This document shows positions 21,171 through 29,379 of a stretch of DNA of 31,843 bases, piece after piece. The notes under the pieces were generated by a model. It ran no database searches. It had not been told where the DNA came from and saw only the letters and a program-made list of their open reading frames with translations. Numbering within the stretch: position 1 is the stretch's first letter; every line of letters starts with the position of its first letter. Position numbers and translations under genes: made by a program. Source of the DNA: an uncultured Eubacteriales bacterium (lineage in GTDB: Bacteria > Bacillota > Clostridia > Oscillospirales > Acutalibacteraceae); contig CAKSRC010000015.1 in NCBI GenBank assembly GCA_934486915.1, forward strand, positions 1 to 31,843, given 5' to 3'.

Positions 21171-21337
21171 TTATAATCAAAGTGTAGGTGTGCCCCGCCG
21201 TTTTAAACGGCGGGGCACATCCAAGATTTCAGTGGTGGACATATAACCCTCCACTGAAACCATGAATAGCTAACATTCCCTTTGCACTGTTTGCACTCTG
21301 TCGCATGCTCTGCTCTTTGCAGGCAAAGCAGAGAGCT
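21171..21337 (+). repeat. Interspersed hairpin-rich repeat, copy C
   Basis: The best-folded copy. It has a strong CCCCGCCGTTT/AAACGGCGGGG hairpin near the left end, a TTTCAGTGG/CCACTGAAA hairpin in the middle, and CTCTGCT...AGCAGAG arms at the right end around TTTGCAGGCAAA. It lies between the DUF3048 stop and its terminator, so it is probably transcribed as a 3' untranslated region. No coding capacity. Confidence 0.75.
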
Positions 21338-21346
21338 TATCTAATT

Positions 21347-21383
21347 AAAAAAAGCACTCGGCTGCAAGTCGAGTGCTTTTTTA
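21347..21383. terminator. Bidirectional terminator
   Basis: Stem AAAAAAGCACTCG/CGAGTGCTTTTTT with a 9-base loop. It serves the DUF3048 gene on the plus strand and the TtcA-like gene on the minus strand. Confidence 0.92.
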
Positions 21384-21384
21384 G

Positions 21385-22098
21385 TTAGAACCATGATGAA
21401 AGGTGAGCTCGTTCCATAGCCCCTAGGACTTTTTTTCTTAAATGGGGGTATTGTTTCTCAAGGTCATGTATTAGCATTTTTGTATTTTGACGTTCAGTCA
21501 CGCCGTCTGCGGGACAAACGCTTTTTTCAACGGGTAAGTTATATCTTGTGGAAAAACTCTTGATTTCATTTTCAGTTACGTATATAAAAGGTCTTATTAA
21601 ATGAATATCTCTCCTTGAAAGATATGTAATAGGGGAAAAACATGATAATGTGCCACAATTGAAAAGGTTCATAAAGAAAGTCTCTACGGCATCATCAAAG
21701 TGGTGGCCTAAAGCAAGCTTGTTGCACCCATGTTCTAAAACCATAGAGTGGAGTATGCCCCTTCTCATTTTAGCGCAAAGACTGCAAGGATTTTTTTCTT
21801 TTCTAATATCAAAGATTATTTCTCCAAGTTGAGTCCTTTTTATATAATATGGGACATTAAGACGTCGACATAATTCCTCAATTTTAGAGTAATCTGCTTC
21901 TATAGAGTTAAAACAGGGGTCAGCAGTAATGGCTATCAATTCAAAATTTTTAGGGTAAAACTTTTTGAGTTCGGCCAATGCACATAATAACGCAAGGGAA
22001 TCCTTACCTCCGGATATACCAATGGCAATTTTATCATTTTCTTCTATCATATTGTATTTTTGCACAGCTGAACGTGTTAAGGATACTAATTTTCGCAA
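21385..22098 (-). CDS. TtcA-family PP-loop ATPase (tRNA thiolation)
   Basis: A 237-residue PP-loop protein with the ATP-binding motif S-G-G-K-D-S at 29-34 and a C105-x2-C108 pair (N-P-C-S-L-C-A-K-M-R-R), the TtcA signature for an iron-sulfur cluster. L-G-H-H-F-D-D-A-V-E-T-F-F follows at about 130-142. In Proteobacteria TtcA makes 2-thiocytidine at tRNA position 32; Firmicutes homologues are usually assigned the same role or a related thiolation. It is not TilS, which lacks the CxxC pair. Transcribed alone, ending at the terminator 21347-21383. Confidence 0.88.
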   Translation of the reverse strand: MRKLVSLTRSAVQKYNMIEENDKIAIGISGGKDSLALLCALAELKKFYPKNFELIAITADPCFNSIEADYSKIEELCRRLNVPYYIKRTQLGEIIFDIRKEKNPCSLCAKMRRGILHSMVLEHGCNKLALGHHFDDAVETFFMNLFNCGTLSCFSPITYLSRRDIHLIRPFIYVTENEIKSFSTRYNLPVEKSVCPADGVTERQNTKMLIHDLEKQYPHLRKKVLGAMERAHLSSWF

Positions 22099-22179
22099 AA
22101 TATTCTTCCTTTCAAGATTAATATTTATATTTTATTCTAAAAGGAAACTTTTTTCAATCTTAATTTAAATATAAAAAGA

Positions 22180-22206
22180 ATATAGATAAAGACAACCTCA
22201 TATATA
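22180..22206 (+). promoter_or_regulatory. Possible sigma-E-like promoter of the SpoVB gene
   Basis: ATA, 16-base spacer, CATATATA, about 40 bases before the ATG. It matches the sigma-E pattern except at the last base. SpoVB is a mother-cell gene in Bacillus subtilis, which makes this plausible but not certain in AT-rich DNA. Confidence 0.3.
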
Positions 22207-22243
22207 TAACCGTCTAATATAATTTTTAGAATGTGGTGAAAAG

Positions 22244-23764
22244 ATGAGGAAAAAGCTTTTTATATTCAATACAATTTTTCTTACGGCAACATCCCTTATT
22301 GCTAGGATAATAGGTATAGGATTTAGGGTTTATATGTCAAATAAAATCGGCGCCGAGGGTATGGGGTTATTTCAGCTTATAGGAGTTTTTTATGTTTTTT
22401 GTGCCAACTTCTCGGTTTCAGGGATAAGTGTTGCGGTGACGAGGCTCATTGCAGAATCTGCAGTGAAAAAGGAATATAAAAAATCAAAAATATATTTATA
22501 TTTATGTATGGCTATAAGCATTATTATAAGCGTTATAGTAGGCCTTATTATGTTTATCTACGCAGGCTTTATAGGGAGCTCGATTCTTCATGATTCGAGG
22601 ACGACACTCTCATTGAAAGCATTGTCGATAAGTTTACCGTTTATGTCTATATCCGCATGTTTTAGGGGGTATTTTTATGCATTTAGAGAGGCATTAAAAA
22701 CCGCGAGTGAACAGCTTTTAGAACAAATTATAGAGATATTGGTTTTTGCATCTATTGTTGGGAGTTTAGCTCCTAAGGGACTTGAATATGCGTGTTTATC
22801 GATAGTTATAGGTACGACTATAGCCGAAATAATTTCAAGCATTTATTCATTTGTGTTATATAAATTAGAAAATAAGAAAAGTTCCAATGAAAGAGTGTAT
22901 CTAAAGAGCTCATTAAAAAATATAGGGGAGATTGCAATCCCTATTACATTAAGCGGGATTGTGCGATTTGGTCTTTCAACTATTGAAAACGTATTAATTC
23001 CCGGCGGATTTAAAAAGATGGGAAACAGCGCCAATAGAAGTCTTTCGATATATGGGCTTATTATGGGTATGGTTATGCCTATTATTACTTTTCCAACTGT
23101 GATTTTATGTTCCCTTTCAGCATTGTTGGTTCCGGAGTTATCGGAAGCCGGTGCAATAAACCACAAAAAGAATATTACTCACGTGGTTTCAAAAATTTTT
23201 ATGTTGACAAATACCTTTTCGATTATAGTTTCGTTTGTGTTTGTTTTCTTTTCAAAGGATTTTGGTTTAGCTATATACAAAAATCTCGAAACTGGGATTT
23301 ATATAGGAGTGATAGCACCACTTGTGCCTCTTATGTACCTTGATCATGTGGTAGACGGCATGCTTAAAGGGTTAAATCAACAGTCATCTTATCTTATTTA
23401 TAATATAATAGATGCAATAATAAGGGTGGTACTTACATACATATTTTTGCCTAAGTTTGGGATATATGCCCTTATAGCAATAATGTTTTTTAGCACTATA
23501 TTAAATTCCACGCTTTCTATATCAAGACTAATTAAGGTTGCAAATGTTAAGTTTAATATATTCTCTTGGCTTATAAAGCCGATATTTTTAGCTTTTGTTT
23601 CGTGTTTTGTGTCTTATTTGTTGATAAATTCAAGTCAATTTGGACTATCTTATCAAGTTAAGTTAATAATTGAGGTGGGTTTGTCAGTATTTATATATTT
23701 GTCTTTGTGGGCACTTTTTAATAGGAATTTTATAATTGCCAATAAACCAAAAAAGGCAGCGTAA
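22244..23764 (+). CDS. spoVB: SpoVB-like MOP-superfamily lipid flippase
   Basis: A 506-residue polytopic membrane protein with about 14 hydrophobic helices, of the polysaccharide/lipid II flippase branch of the MOP superfamily (SpoVB, MurJ, Wzx). The start I-F-N-T-I-F-L-T-A-T-S-L-I-A-R-I-I-G and the stretch G-A-E-G-M-G-L-F-Q-L at about 37-46 are typical of SpoVB proteins. In sporulating Firmicutes it exports lipid-linked precursor for cortex peptidoglycan from the mother cell. A vegetative paralogue cannot be excluded from sequence alone. RBS is GTGGTGAAAAG. The hairpin terminator overlaps the stop codon. Confidence 0.88.
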   Translation: MRKKLFIFNTIFLTATSLIARIIGIGFRVYMSNKIGAEGMGLFQLIGVFYVFCANFSVSGISVAVTRLIAESAVKKEYKKSKIYLYLCMAISIIISVIVGLIMFIYAGFIGSSILHDSRTTLSLKALSISLPFMSISACFRGYFYAFREALKTASEQLLEQIIEILVFASIVGSLAPKGLEYACLSIVIGTTIAEIISSIYSFVLYKLENKKSSNERVYLKSSLKNIGEIAIPITLSGIVRFGLSTIENVLIPGGFKKMGNSANRSLSIYGLIMGMVMPIITFPTVILCSLSALLVPELSEAGAINHKKNITHVVSKIFMLTNTFSIIVSFVFVFFSKDFGLAIYKNLETGIYIGVIAPLVPLMYLDHVVDGMLKGLNQQSSYLIYNIIDAIIRVVLTYIFLPKFGIYALIAIMFFSTILNSTLSISRLIKVANVKFNIFSWLIKPIFLAFVSCFVSYLLINSSQFGLSYQVKLIIEVGLSVFIYLSLWALFNRNFIIANKPKKAA

Positions 23765-23781
23765 TTTTACACTGCCTTTTT
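23750..23781. terminator. Bidirectional terminator overlapping the spoVB stop codon
   Basis: Stem AAAAAGGCAG/CTGCCTTTTT, shared with the convergent ABC transporter operon. Confidence 0.88.
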
Positions 23782-23796
23782 CAGTAAGAAGTACTC

Positions 23797-24564
23797 TTAT
23801 TCCACGTTATTTAAACGGCTTAAGAATTTTTTTGTTCGTTCATTTTCGGTATTATCAAATACTTCTTTGGATGTGCCGCTTTCTATAATTTTGCCTTTAT
23901 CCATAAAAATAATTTTATCGGAAACATTGTAAGCGAATTTCATTTCATGTGTTACAATAACCATTGTCATATGGTCCGCTGCTAGACTTTTTATTACCTT
24001 TAGTATTTCAGCTGTAAGCTCGGGGTCTAATGCGGAGGTTGGTTCGTCAAAGAATAGGATATCAGGTTTCATTGCTAAGGCTCTCGCTATTGAGACTCTT
24101 TGCTGTTGACCGCCTGATAGGTTGCAAGGGTAGGCGTCCATTCTATTTTCAAGGCTCATTTTTTTTAAAAGTGCTATTGCATCGCTTTTGGCTTCTTCTT
24201 TACTTTTACCAAGTACTCTTATGGGCGCTTCCATAACATTTTCTATAACAGACAAGTGGGGAAACAAGTTAAAGTTTTGAAAAACAAGGCCGATATGTAG
24301 TGCAATTTTTGTCCTTTCATCTTTGCTTGCATATATAGCTTTATTTTCTTTATTATTTTCAACTAAGGTTTTGTTGCAAATTCTTATTTCTCCGGAATCT
24401 ATCTCTTCAAGCTGGGTAATGCACCTTAATAGGGTGCTTTTTCCAGATCCTGATGGGCCGATTATAGTAAGCACTTCGCCTTTATTAACTTCAAATGATA
24501 TGTCATCTAGGACCTTCACATTTGAAAAATTTTTATAAATATTCTTAGCTTCAAGCATTTTCAT
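23797..24564 (-). CDS. Amino-acid ABC transporter, ATP-binding protein
   Basis: A 255-residue ATPase of the polar amino-acid uptake (GlnQ/HisP) type. It has Walker A G-P-S-G-S-G-K-S-T at 36-44, the Q-loop region V-F-Q-N-F-N-L-F-P-H, the signature L-S-G-G-Q-Q-Q-R at about 151-158, Walker B I-L-F-F-D-E-P-T-S-A-L-D, and H-E-M at the switch. It powers import by the permease 21 bases upstream and the binding lipoprotein before that. The operon ends at the terminator next to spoVB. Confidence 0.96.
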   Translation of the reverse strand: MKMLEAKNIYKNFSNVKVLDDISFEVNKGEVLTIIGPSGSGKSTLLRCITQLEEIDSGEIRICNKTLVENNKENKAIYASKDERTKIALHIGLVFQNFNLFPHLSVIENVMEAPIRVLGKSKEEAKSDAIALLKKMSLENRMDAYPCNLSGGQQQRVSIARALAMKPDILFFDEPTSALDPELTAEILKVIKSLAADHMTMVIVTHEMKFAYNVSDKIIFMDKGKIIESGTSKEVFDNTENERTKKFLSRLNNVE

Positions 24565-24585
24565 ATTAAATCACCTATTTGTTTC

Positions 24586-25227
24586 TTAGTTATAGTAAGA
24601 GAGTTTATTTTCAATAGAAGAAAATATTTTTGTTAGTATGCTGTTCATGATTAAATAAAATATAGCCGCAACTGCAAAAGGCACTGCGCTTACATATGCG
24701 CTTGCAAATTTTTCAGTTACTCTCATAATTTCGATAACAACTATAGTTTGAGCTAAGGAAGTATCCTTGACTAGGGTTATAAATTCATTTCCCATGGCAG
24801 GCATGATGTTTTTTATGACCTGCGGGAGGATAATTCTAAAGAAGGTTTGGCTTTTGGTGAAGCCTAGGACTTTGCACGCCTCATATTGACCTTTAGGGAC
24901 TGATTGTATGCCGCCCCTATATATTTCTGCAAAGTATGCGGCATAATTTAAAGAAAATGCTATTATAGCAGAAGAAAATCTTGGCAATTGTATGCCGAAA
25001 AGAGGTTTTAGCCCATAAAATACAAACATAAGCTGGAGCATTAATGGGGTACCTCTCATAACCAATATATAAATATTTGTGGGCACACTTATAATTTTGT
25101 ATTTAGACATTCTCCCAAAGCTGATAACAAGCCCTAATGGAAGCGAGAATATAAGCGTTAGGAAAAAAATTTGCAGTGTCGTAAGACTTGCTAAAAGCAT
25201 TTGAGGAATAAGAAGTTTAAAATTCAT
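24586..25227 (-). CDS. Amino-acid ABC transporter, permease
   Basis: A 213-residue membrane protein of the HisM/GlnP family with about five hydrophobic helices. The EAA loop that docks the ATPase is visible: Y-E-A-C-K-V-L-G-F-T-K-S-Q-T-F-F-R-I-I-L-P-Q at about 136-157 in staggered form, preceded by F-A-E-I-Y-R-G-G-I-Q-S-V-P-K-G-Q. As only one permease is encoded, it probably works as a homodimer. It lies between the binding protein (40 bases) and the ATPase (21 bases). Confidence 0.95.
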   Translation of the reverse strand: MNFKLLIPQMLLASLTTLQIFFLTLIFSLPLGLVISFGRMSKYKIISVPTNIYILVMRGTPLMLQLMFVFYGLKPLFGIQLPRFSSAIIAFSLNYAAYFAEIYRGGIQSVPKGQYEACKVLGFTKSQTFFRIILPQVIKNIMPAMGNEFITLVKDTSLAQTIVVIEIMRVTEKFASAYVSAVPFAVAAIFYLIMNSILTKIFSSIENKLSYYN

Positions 25228-25267
25228 ATATATATCAATCCCTTATGTAATAATTAAAAAAACAGAT

Positions 25268-26101
25268 TTACCACTCGTTAATACAAGTTATATCACTTGA
25301 GAACCATTTGCTTGAAATTGTAGAAACAGTATTGTCATTTGACATGGATTTTAGAGTTTCTTCGATTTTGAGTTTAAGTTTTTCATCATTTTTTCTAAAT
25401 CCTATGACGTAATCTTCTTGCGCCAAGGATGCGATTTTTCCATTCCCATCGCTAAGTAATCTATAGGCATTAGGATCTTTGGACATATAAAATCTTGCAA
25501 TGACTTCATCTATGCCGACAGCATCGACAGTGGAGTTATTTAATTCAAAAATAGCCTTTGTGTAGGTATCAGTTGTGACTATGGTTTTTAAACTGTTTTT
25601 AAAGTCTTCGTTTTTGTTAAGAGCATGTTCGGCAGAAGACTCAGTTTGCACACAAAATACGGTTCCTTTTAAATCGTTTATTGTATTAAGGGGGGAATCT
25701 TTTTTTATAAGAATACATTGATTGTTTCTCATATAGGGTTTGCTTAAATTAAGTGCTTGATCTAAGGCTTGAGTTTTGCTCAATCCATTCCAAATGCAGT
25801 CGATATTACCGGCTGCTAACTCAAGCTCCTTTGTTTGCCACTTAATTGGCTGAAATTTAACTTCAAGTCCAAGACGTTTGGAAACTTCTAGAGCTAAGTC
25901 AACGTCGAAACCTACCGTATAACCCGTTTGAGTATCCATGTATCCCATAGGCGGGAAGGAATCATCGATCCCTACGACTAAAACACCGTTTGATTGGACT
26001 TTTTCAAAAGATAAATCTTCTAAAGAATCGTTATTTGTACAGCCTGCTAAAAGTGACATTGCCAAGGTAATACTTATTAATATATAAGCTAACTTTTTCA
26101 A
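25268..26101 (-). CDS. Amino-acid ABC transporter, substrate-binding lipoprotein
   Basis: A 277-residue lipoprotein: signal peptide M-K-K-L-A-Y-I-L-I-S with lipobox L-L-A-G-C (C21), then a family 3 solute-binding domain with G-Y-T-V-G-F-D-V-D-L-A at about 59-69 and L-A-A-G-N-I-D-C-I-W-N-G-L-S. The ligand is a polar amino acid or cystine; the sequence does not settle which. The start codon is TTG, with AGGAGG eight bases upstream, an uncommon choice that may lower expression. First gene of the transporter operon; a 12-bp palindrome sits within its promoter. Confidence 0.95.
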   Translation of the reverse strand: MKKLAYILISITLAMSLLAGCTNNDSLEDLSFEKVQSNGVLVVGIDDSFPPMGYMDTQTGYTVGFDVDLALEVSKRLGLEVKFQPIKWQTKELELAAGNIDCIWNGLSKTQALDQALNLSKPYMRNNQCILIKKDSPLNTINDLKGTVFCVQTESSAEHALNKNEDFKNSLKTIVTTDTYTKAIFELNNSTVDAVGIDEVIARFYMSKDPNAYRLLSDGNGKIASLAQEDYVIGFRKNDEKLKLKIEETLKSMSNDNTVSTISSKWFSSDITCINEW

Positions 26102-26133
26102 AGATTAACCTCCTAATAATTTATTATATTAAC

Positions 26134-26162
26134 ATGATAACACATTAGCGCGCTAAAGTAAA
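26134..26162 (-). promoter_or_regulatory. ABC transporter promoter with an embedded palindrome
   Basis: Minus-strand TTTACT, 17-base spacer, TATCAT. The perfect palindrome TTAGCGCGCTAA (26145-26156) fills most of the spacer, a position where a repressor would block RNA polymerase. It is strikingly GC-rich for this region. Confidence 0.55.
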
Positions 26163-26223
26163 GTATTTACAACTAAACAGAATATATTTAATTATAAAAT
26201 TTTTGATGGTATAATATGATATA

Positions 26224-26832
26224 TTAATTTAAGTGCGACATTGAAAACTTGCATCCGCAGTAATTTTGACGATATAAATCATATATTTTGGAAAGTTCAA
26301 TTGAACGTTTGTATCCTTCACGTTTTTTAAAGTCAGAAAAAAGATATTTGACACCGTATTTTTGTGACAAATCTTGACCTATTTGGTTTAGGAGGTCTGC
26401 ATTTTTATGTGGACTTACGGTAAGAGTAGTCGCAAAGTAATCGAAATTGTTTTCCTTTGCAAATTCTGCAGCTTTTGAAAGGCGAAGTTCAAAGCATTTT
26501 ATGCATCTTTGTCCGCCTTCACGTGCATTTTCTAAACCTTTAACTGTTTCGTAAAAAATAGAGTCTTCAAAATCGCCTATTTCAATAGCGATGTCGAGGC
26601 CCATTTGAGATATTAAGTGTTCTTGTTCCTTTGCGCGTTTTATAAACTCTTCCTTTGGAAAAATATTGGGGTTATAATAAAAAACAGTTATATTAAAGTA
26701 TTTTGAAAGATATTCAAGTACATAGCTTGAGCATGGGGCGCAGCAACTATGCAAAAGTAAGCTTGGACGGTTTTCTAATGACGAGATTTTTTCTAGTTCT
26801 TGATCAAGTATTATTTGATAATTTTTTTTCAT
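26224..26832 (-). CDS. queH: Epoxyqueuosine reductase QueH
   Basis: Reduces epoxyqueuosine to queuosine in tRNA wobble position 34, the last step of queuosine synthesis. QueH (formerly DUF208) is the cobalamin-independent alternative to QueG. The 202-residue protein has L-H-S-C-C-A-P-C-S at about 27-35 (C30, C31, C34), F-Y-Y-N-P-N-I-F-P, R-C-I-K-C-F-E-L-R-L at about 104-113, the stretch A-T-T-L-T-V-S-P-H-K-N and a C-terminal Y-C-G-C-K-F-S. All the cysteines used for metal and cluster binding are present. Nearby genes are not queuosine-related. Confidence 0.95.
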   Translation of the reverse strand: MKKNYQIILDQELEKISSLENRPSLLLHSCCAPCSSYVLEYLSKYFNITVFYYNPNIFPKEEFIKRAKEQEHLISQMGLDIAIEIGDFEDSIFYETVKGLENAREGGQRCIKCFELRLSKAAEFAKENNFDYFATTLTVSPHKNADLLNQIGQDLSQKYGVKYLFSDFKKREGYKRSIELSKIYDLYRQNYCGCKFSMSHLN

Positions 26833-26955
26833 AGGAATCCTTTCCTTATAAGAGATTATTGCAGATCTTTTGCTTTTTATTTAATAATAACAATTTTTTG
26901 GGTCATTGGCAAATACCGTGTGAAAATATTTTAGGTTGATTAATAAATCAAAGAT

Positions 26956-26989
26956 TGCCCGCCACTTAGAGTTTATCATGTGGCGGGCA
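26956..26989. terminator. Hairpin downstream of the GNAT gene
   Basis: A 10-bp GC-rich stem TGCCCGCCAC/GTGGCGGGCA with a 14-base loop. The T tract is short on either side (CTTTTTG on the plus strand), so termination of the minus-strand gene is likely but not certain. Confidence 0.55.
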
Positions 26990-27053
26990 TACTTTTTGAT
27001 AAGTACAATTAATGTCCTTTGTGCTTATCTTTGCTTTTTAATTGTTGTCTCGT

Positions 27054-27680
27054 TTAAAAAAGTTGGCCGGGAAGTTTCAACTTTTTCTTGAAAGGGAAAC
27101 TTTTATCAAACTCATCGACCTTGGAGTTTTCAACAAAATACCCATTAGGTGTTGAATATTCTCCAACTAGTCCGTCAAGGTATCCGTTAATAAGCTCTTT
27201 GCACAAAAAGAACGATGAGTCTGCACCTTCGGGTAATCCATGGTAGCGTATATTGTATTCACTTGCAAGAGTGAAACCGCTTTTTCCGTAAAAATCGATA
27301 TTTCCCTCAATACATACGGCTCCGCACCCAAATTCTGCAGCTTTTTTTAAGGAATAATCAAGCAAAATTTTGCCATATCCCTGCCTTTTGAAATTAGGAT
27401 CAATGCATATAGGACCCATTGTCATGATGGGGATGATCCTGCCGTCATCGGCTTTGATGTCGGCTCTTACAAAGACGTTTTGACCTATTAATTGGCCGTC
27501 TTTCTCCATGACAAAGTCAAGTTCCGGGACGAATGCAGGGTCATTTCTTAATTGATTTAATACGTAATGTTCCAAGCAGCCCGGACGATAGACGTTCCAA
27601 AATGCCTCTCTTACAAGATTTTCTACTTCTCGATGTTCTTCCTTTTTTTCTAAACGGATGTTGTAGTCATTTTTATTCAT
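27054..27680 (-). CDS. GNAT family N-acetyltransferase
   Basis: A 208-residue acetyl-CoA-dependent acetyltransferase. The acetyl-CoA loop is P-N-F-K-R-Q-G-Y-G-K-I-L at about 92-103, following the beta-strand M-T-M-G-P-I-C-I-D. The next segment (G-C-G-A-V-C-I-E-G-N-I-D-F-Y-G-K-S-G-F) is characteristic of a clostridial subgroup that resembles the N-terminal part of YhbS-like proteins. The substrate is unknown. No signal peptide. It lies downstream of a second GNAT gene on the same strand, but with 160 bases and a hairpin between them. Confidence 0.9.
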   Translation of the reverse strand: MNKNDYNIRLEKKEEHREVENLVREAFWNVYRPGCLEHYVLNQLRNDPAFVPELDFVMEKDGQLIGQNVFVRADIKADDGRIIPIMTMGPICIDPNFKRQGYGKILLDYSLKKAAEFGCGAVCIEGNIDFYGKSGFTLASEYNIRYHGLPEGADSSFFLCKELINGYLDGLVGEYSTPNGYFVENSKVDEFDKSFPFKKKLKLPGQLF

Positions 27681-27716
27681 TAATTTTTCCTCCTGATGAT
27701 TGTTGACTGCAATACT

Positions 27717-27754
27717 GGGAGGTTTGTGTGAGAATGTATTTACGCAAACCTCCC
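27717..27754. other. Hairpin between two GNAT genes
   Basis: Stem GGGAGGTTTG/CAAACCTCCC extended by further pairs, with no T run. On the minus strand it lies 37 bases before the start of the downstream GNAT gene and may act as an RNA stabiliser, attenuator or weak terminator. Confidence 0.4.
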
Positions 27755-27842
27755 GGCTACGCTACAATCTCCAAGATGTTGTTTTTGTTCAAACAGCAGT
27801 CTCCTTAAAATTAAATTTATATAATCAAGCCCTAAGGCCTAA

Positions 27843-28439
27843 TTAACTGTTTGATTTATCACCGGAAAATAACGGCGGATATGGGGATGATTTTGCTATA
27901 TGCGTTGATTTCCACTGTTTTTTTGTTAAGTAATTGACATGGCCTGTTCGAGTTTCTCCCAACAAAGGGATTTTAAGGTTTTTGGCCGTATGATGATAAG
28001 TAAATCCAAGCTTTTCTTGAACCCTTTTTGACTTTACATTTCCGTCATAGTAACCGCACCAAATTATATTCATATTTAAGTCTTGAAATCCATGGGAAAT
28101 TATCATCTTTGCAGCTTCAGGGATAAAACCATTACCCCAAAATGGTCTACCAATCCAATAGCCAAGCTCACATTCATCATCTTTGTTTGTCATATCCGTC
28201 ACACCGTTGAGTTTTAGAGCAATGCTTCCAATGGCAGTATTGTTTTCGTTTAGACATACTGCATATGTTTCAGAGGCAGATAGGACATTTTTAATTATTT
28301 CAAGGCTGTTGTCTACATCTGTATGAACGGGCCATCCGGCAATTGGGCCTACTTTAGGATCTTTTGCATATTTATATAGGCTTGGAGTATCAGATTCTTT
28401 CCATGGACGAAGTATCAACCTTTCAGTTATAAATTCCAA
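27843..28439 (-). CDS. RimJ/RimL-type GNAT N-acetyltransferase
   Basis: A 198-residue acetyltransferase of the GNAT_3 type. It opens with T-E-R-L-I-L-R-P-W-K-E-S-D at about 5-17, has E-L-G-Y-W-I-G-R-P-F-W-G-N-G-F-I-P-E-A at about 89-107 for acetyl-CoA binding, and ends with N-V-K-S-K-R-V-Q-E-K-L-G-F and a short tail. Family members acetylate ribosomal proteins, antibiotics or small amines; no substrate can be assigned. The stand-alone context gives no clue. Confidence 0.92.
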   Translation of the reverse strand: MEFITERLILRPWKESDTPSLYKYAKDPKVGPIAGWPVHTDVDNSLEIIKNVLSASETYAVCLNENNTAIGSIALKLNGVTDMTNKDDECELGYWIGRPFWGNGFIPEAAKMIISHGFQDLNMNIIWCGYYDGNVKSKRVQEKLGFTYHHTAKNLKIPLLGETRTGHVNYLTKKQWKSTHIAKSSPYPPLFSGDKSNS

Positions 28440-28480
28440 AGTTACACTTTCCTTTATGTTTTATATATGATAAAAATTAA

Positions 28481-28804
28481 CTAATTGCAGTCTTCACTCA
28501 TTGTTTCGAGTAAAAAGCTAACCGGCCTAAACCCGTCATTGCAGGAAATCATGGCAGACTTTTTGTTTTTCATCCAGCCGTTATAGAAATCCTCGCCGCC
28601 ATGTGCGAGTGCCATAACAAAAGGGGAGATGCTTTCCCAAGCACTTTCGCAGAAATTTTTTGGTTTTTGCCAACCATTGGCGATAAAGACTTGTCCTTCG
28701 TTCATATCACAAGCGTGTGAAATTGGATTTTCGTATTTTTCTATTAGATCTTTATAACACGCCACTCTCATAACGGTGATTTTTATCTTTTTCAATGTTA
28801 CCAC
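28481..28804 (-). CDS. TIGR04076 family protein
   Basis: A 107-residue cysteine-containing cytosolic protein. It matches the TIGR04076 pattern: an opening strand K-I-K-I-T-V-M-R-V, a Gly-Gln-x-Phe strand near residue 37, F-C-E-S-A-W at about 51-56, and a C-terminal I-S-C-N-D-G-F-R-P-V-S-F-L-L-E. The conserved cysteines suggest redox or metal chemistry, but no function is established. Next to it on the same strand is a short FakA-C-like gene. Confidence 0.88.
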   Translation of the reverse strand: MVTLKKIKITVMRVACYKDLIEKYENPISHACDMNEGQVFIANGWQKPKNFCESAWESISPFVMALAHGGEDFYNGWMKNKKSAMISCNDGFRPVSFLLETMSEDCN

Positions 28805-28859
28805 TAACTCATTTCATATTTATAATTTTAAAGTGGGCTAAATAGAGTAAAGAGGGTAT

Positions 28860-29108
28860 TTAACCCTTTAATCCTCTTGATTGCCTAGACATATCTTCTA
28901 CTATTATATCGTATATTTCTCCAAGTGAGGAGCAATACTTAAGTATTTCCCAAGGTTCGTTTGTGTGAAAGTGTATTTTAATGAGATCTCCACCGCCTAC
29001 GACGAGTAAGCAATCCCCTTTAAAATTATCCATAAAATATTTACGTATTTCATCCTCATTTAGATCGATTCCGTCTATTAATAGTTGTGTATCATATTTG
29101 AATTCCAT
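28860..29108 (-). CDS. Stand-alone FakA/YloV C-terminal-like domain
   Basis: An 82-residue protein that resembles one subdomain of the C-terminal part of FakA/YloV, the fatty acid kinase subunit. The match runs from T-Q-L-L-I-D-G, through F-K-G-D-C-L-L-V-V-G-G-G-D-L-I-K-I-H-F-H-T-N-E-P to the end L-G-E-I-Y-D-I-I-V-E-D-M. In full-length proteins this region reads G-D-S-L-V-V-V-x-D-D-x-x-V-K-V-H-V-H-T. The N-terminal nucleotide-binding DAK domain is absent, so it cannot be a kinase by itself. It may be a regulator, lipid-binding remnant or partner. It lies 55 bases upstream of the TIGR04076 gene. Confidence 0.75.
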   Translation of the reverse strand: MEFKYDTQLLIDGIDLNEDEIRKYFMDNFKGDCLLVVGGGDLIKIHFHTNEPWEILKYCSSLGEIYDIIVEDMSRQSRGLKG

Positions 29109-29109
29109 T

Positions 29110-29379
29110 ATTTGTTTCTCCTTTATTATAAGTAATTTTAATCATATTTTTTAAAAAAGAATAACCGTATTGATATGCTTATCAGTATACAGGCTCAATT
29201 CATCCTATTTATAAATAATTGGAGTGTTGAACTTGATAGATTTCAGCCGCTGACTATTTGGATGCTGTTGCTCATAGATCAGTATTTCCTTCACTAGCGC
29301 TACCATCAGCTGCCGTTGTTCTTCCTAATTCATTATACCATATAACTTCTCAAAGTAAATCAGGGCCTTGTGGATATTA
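29110..29379. other. Gap without a convincing gene
   Basis: Only short interrupted frames are present on both strands. On the minus strand two small pieces read Q-R-Q-L-M-V-A-L-V-K-E-I-L-I-Y-E-Q-Q and D-E-L-S-L-Y-T-D-K-H-I-N-T-V, separated by a TAG. They look like remnants of a longer protein but I cannot identify it. Confidence 0.3.

Noticed and set aside
22843..23166. 107-residue minus-strand open frame
   Set aside because: Antisense shadow inside the SpoVB-like gene.
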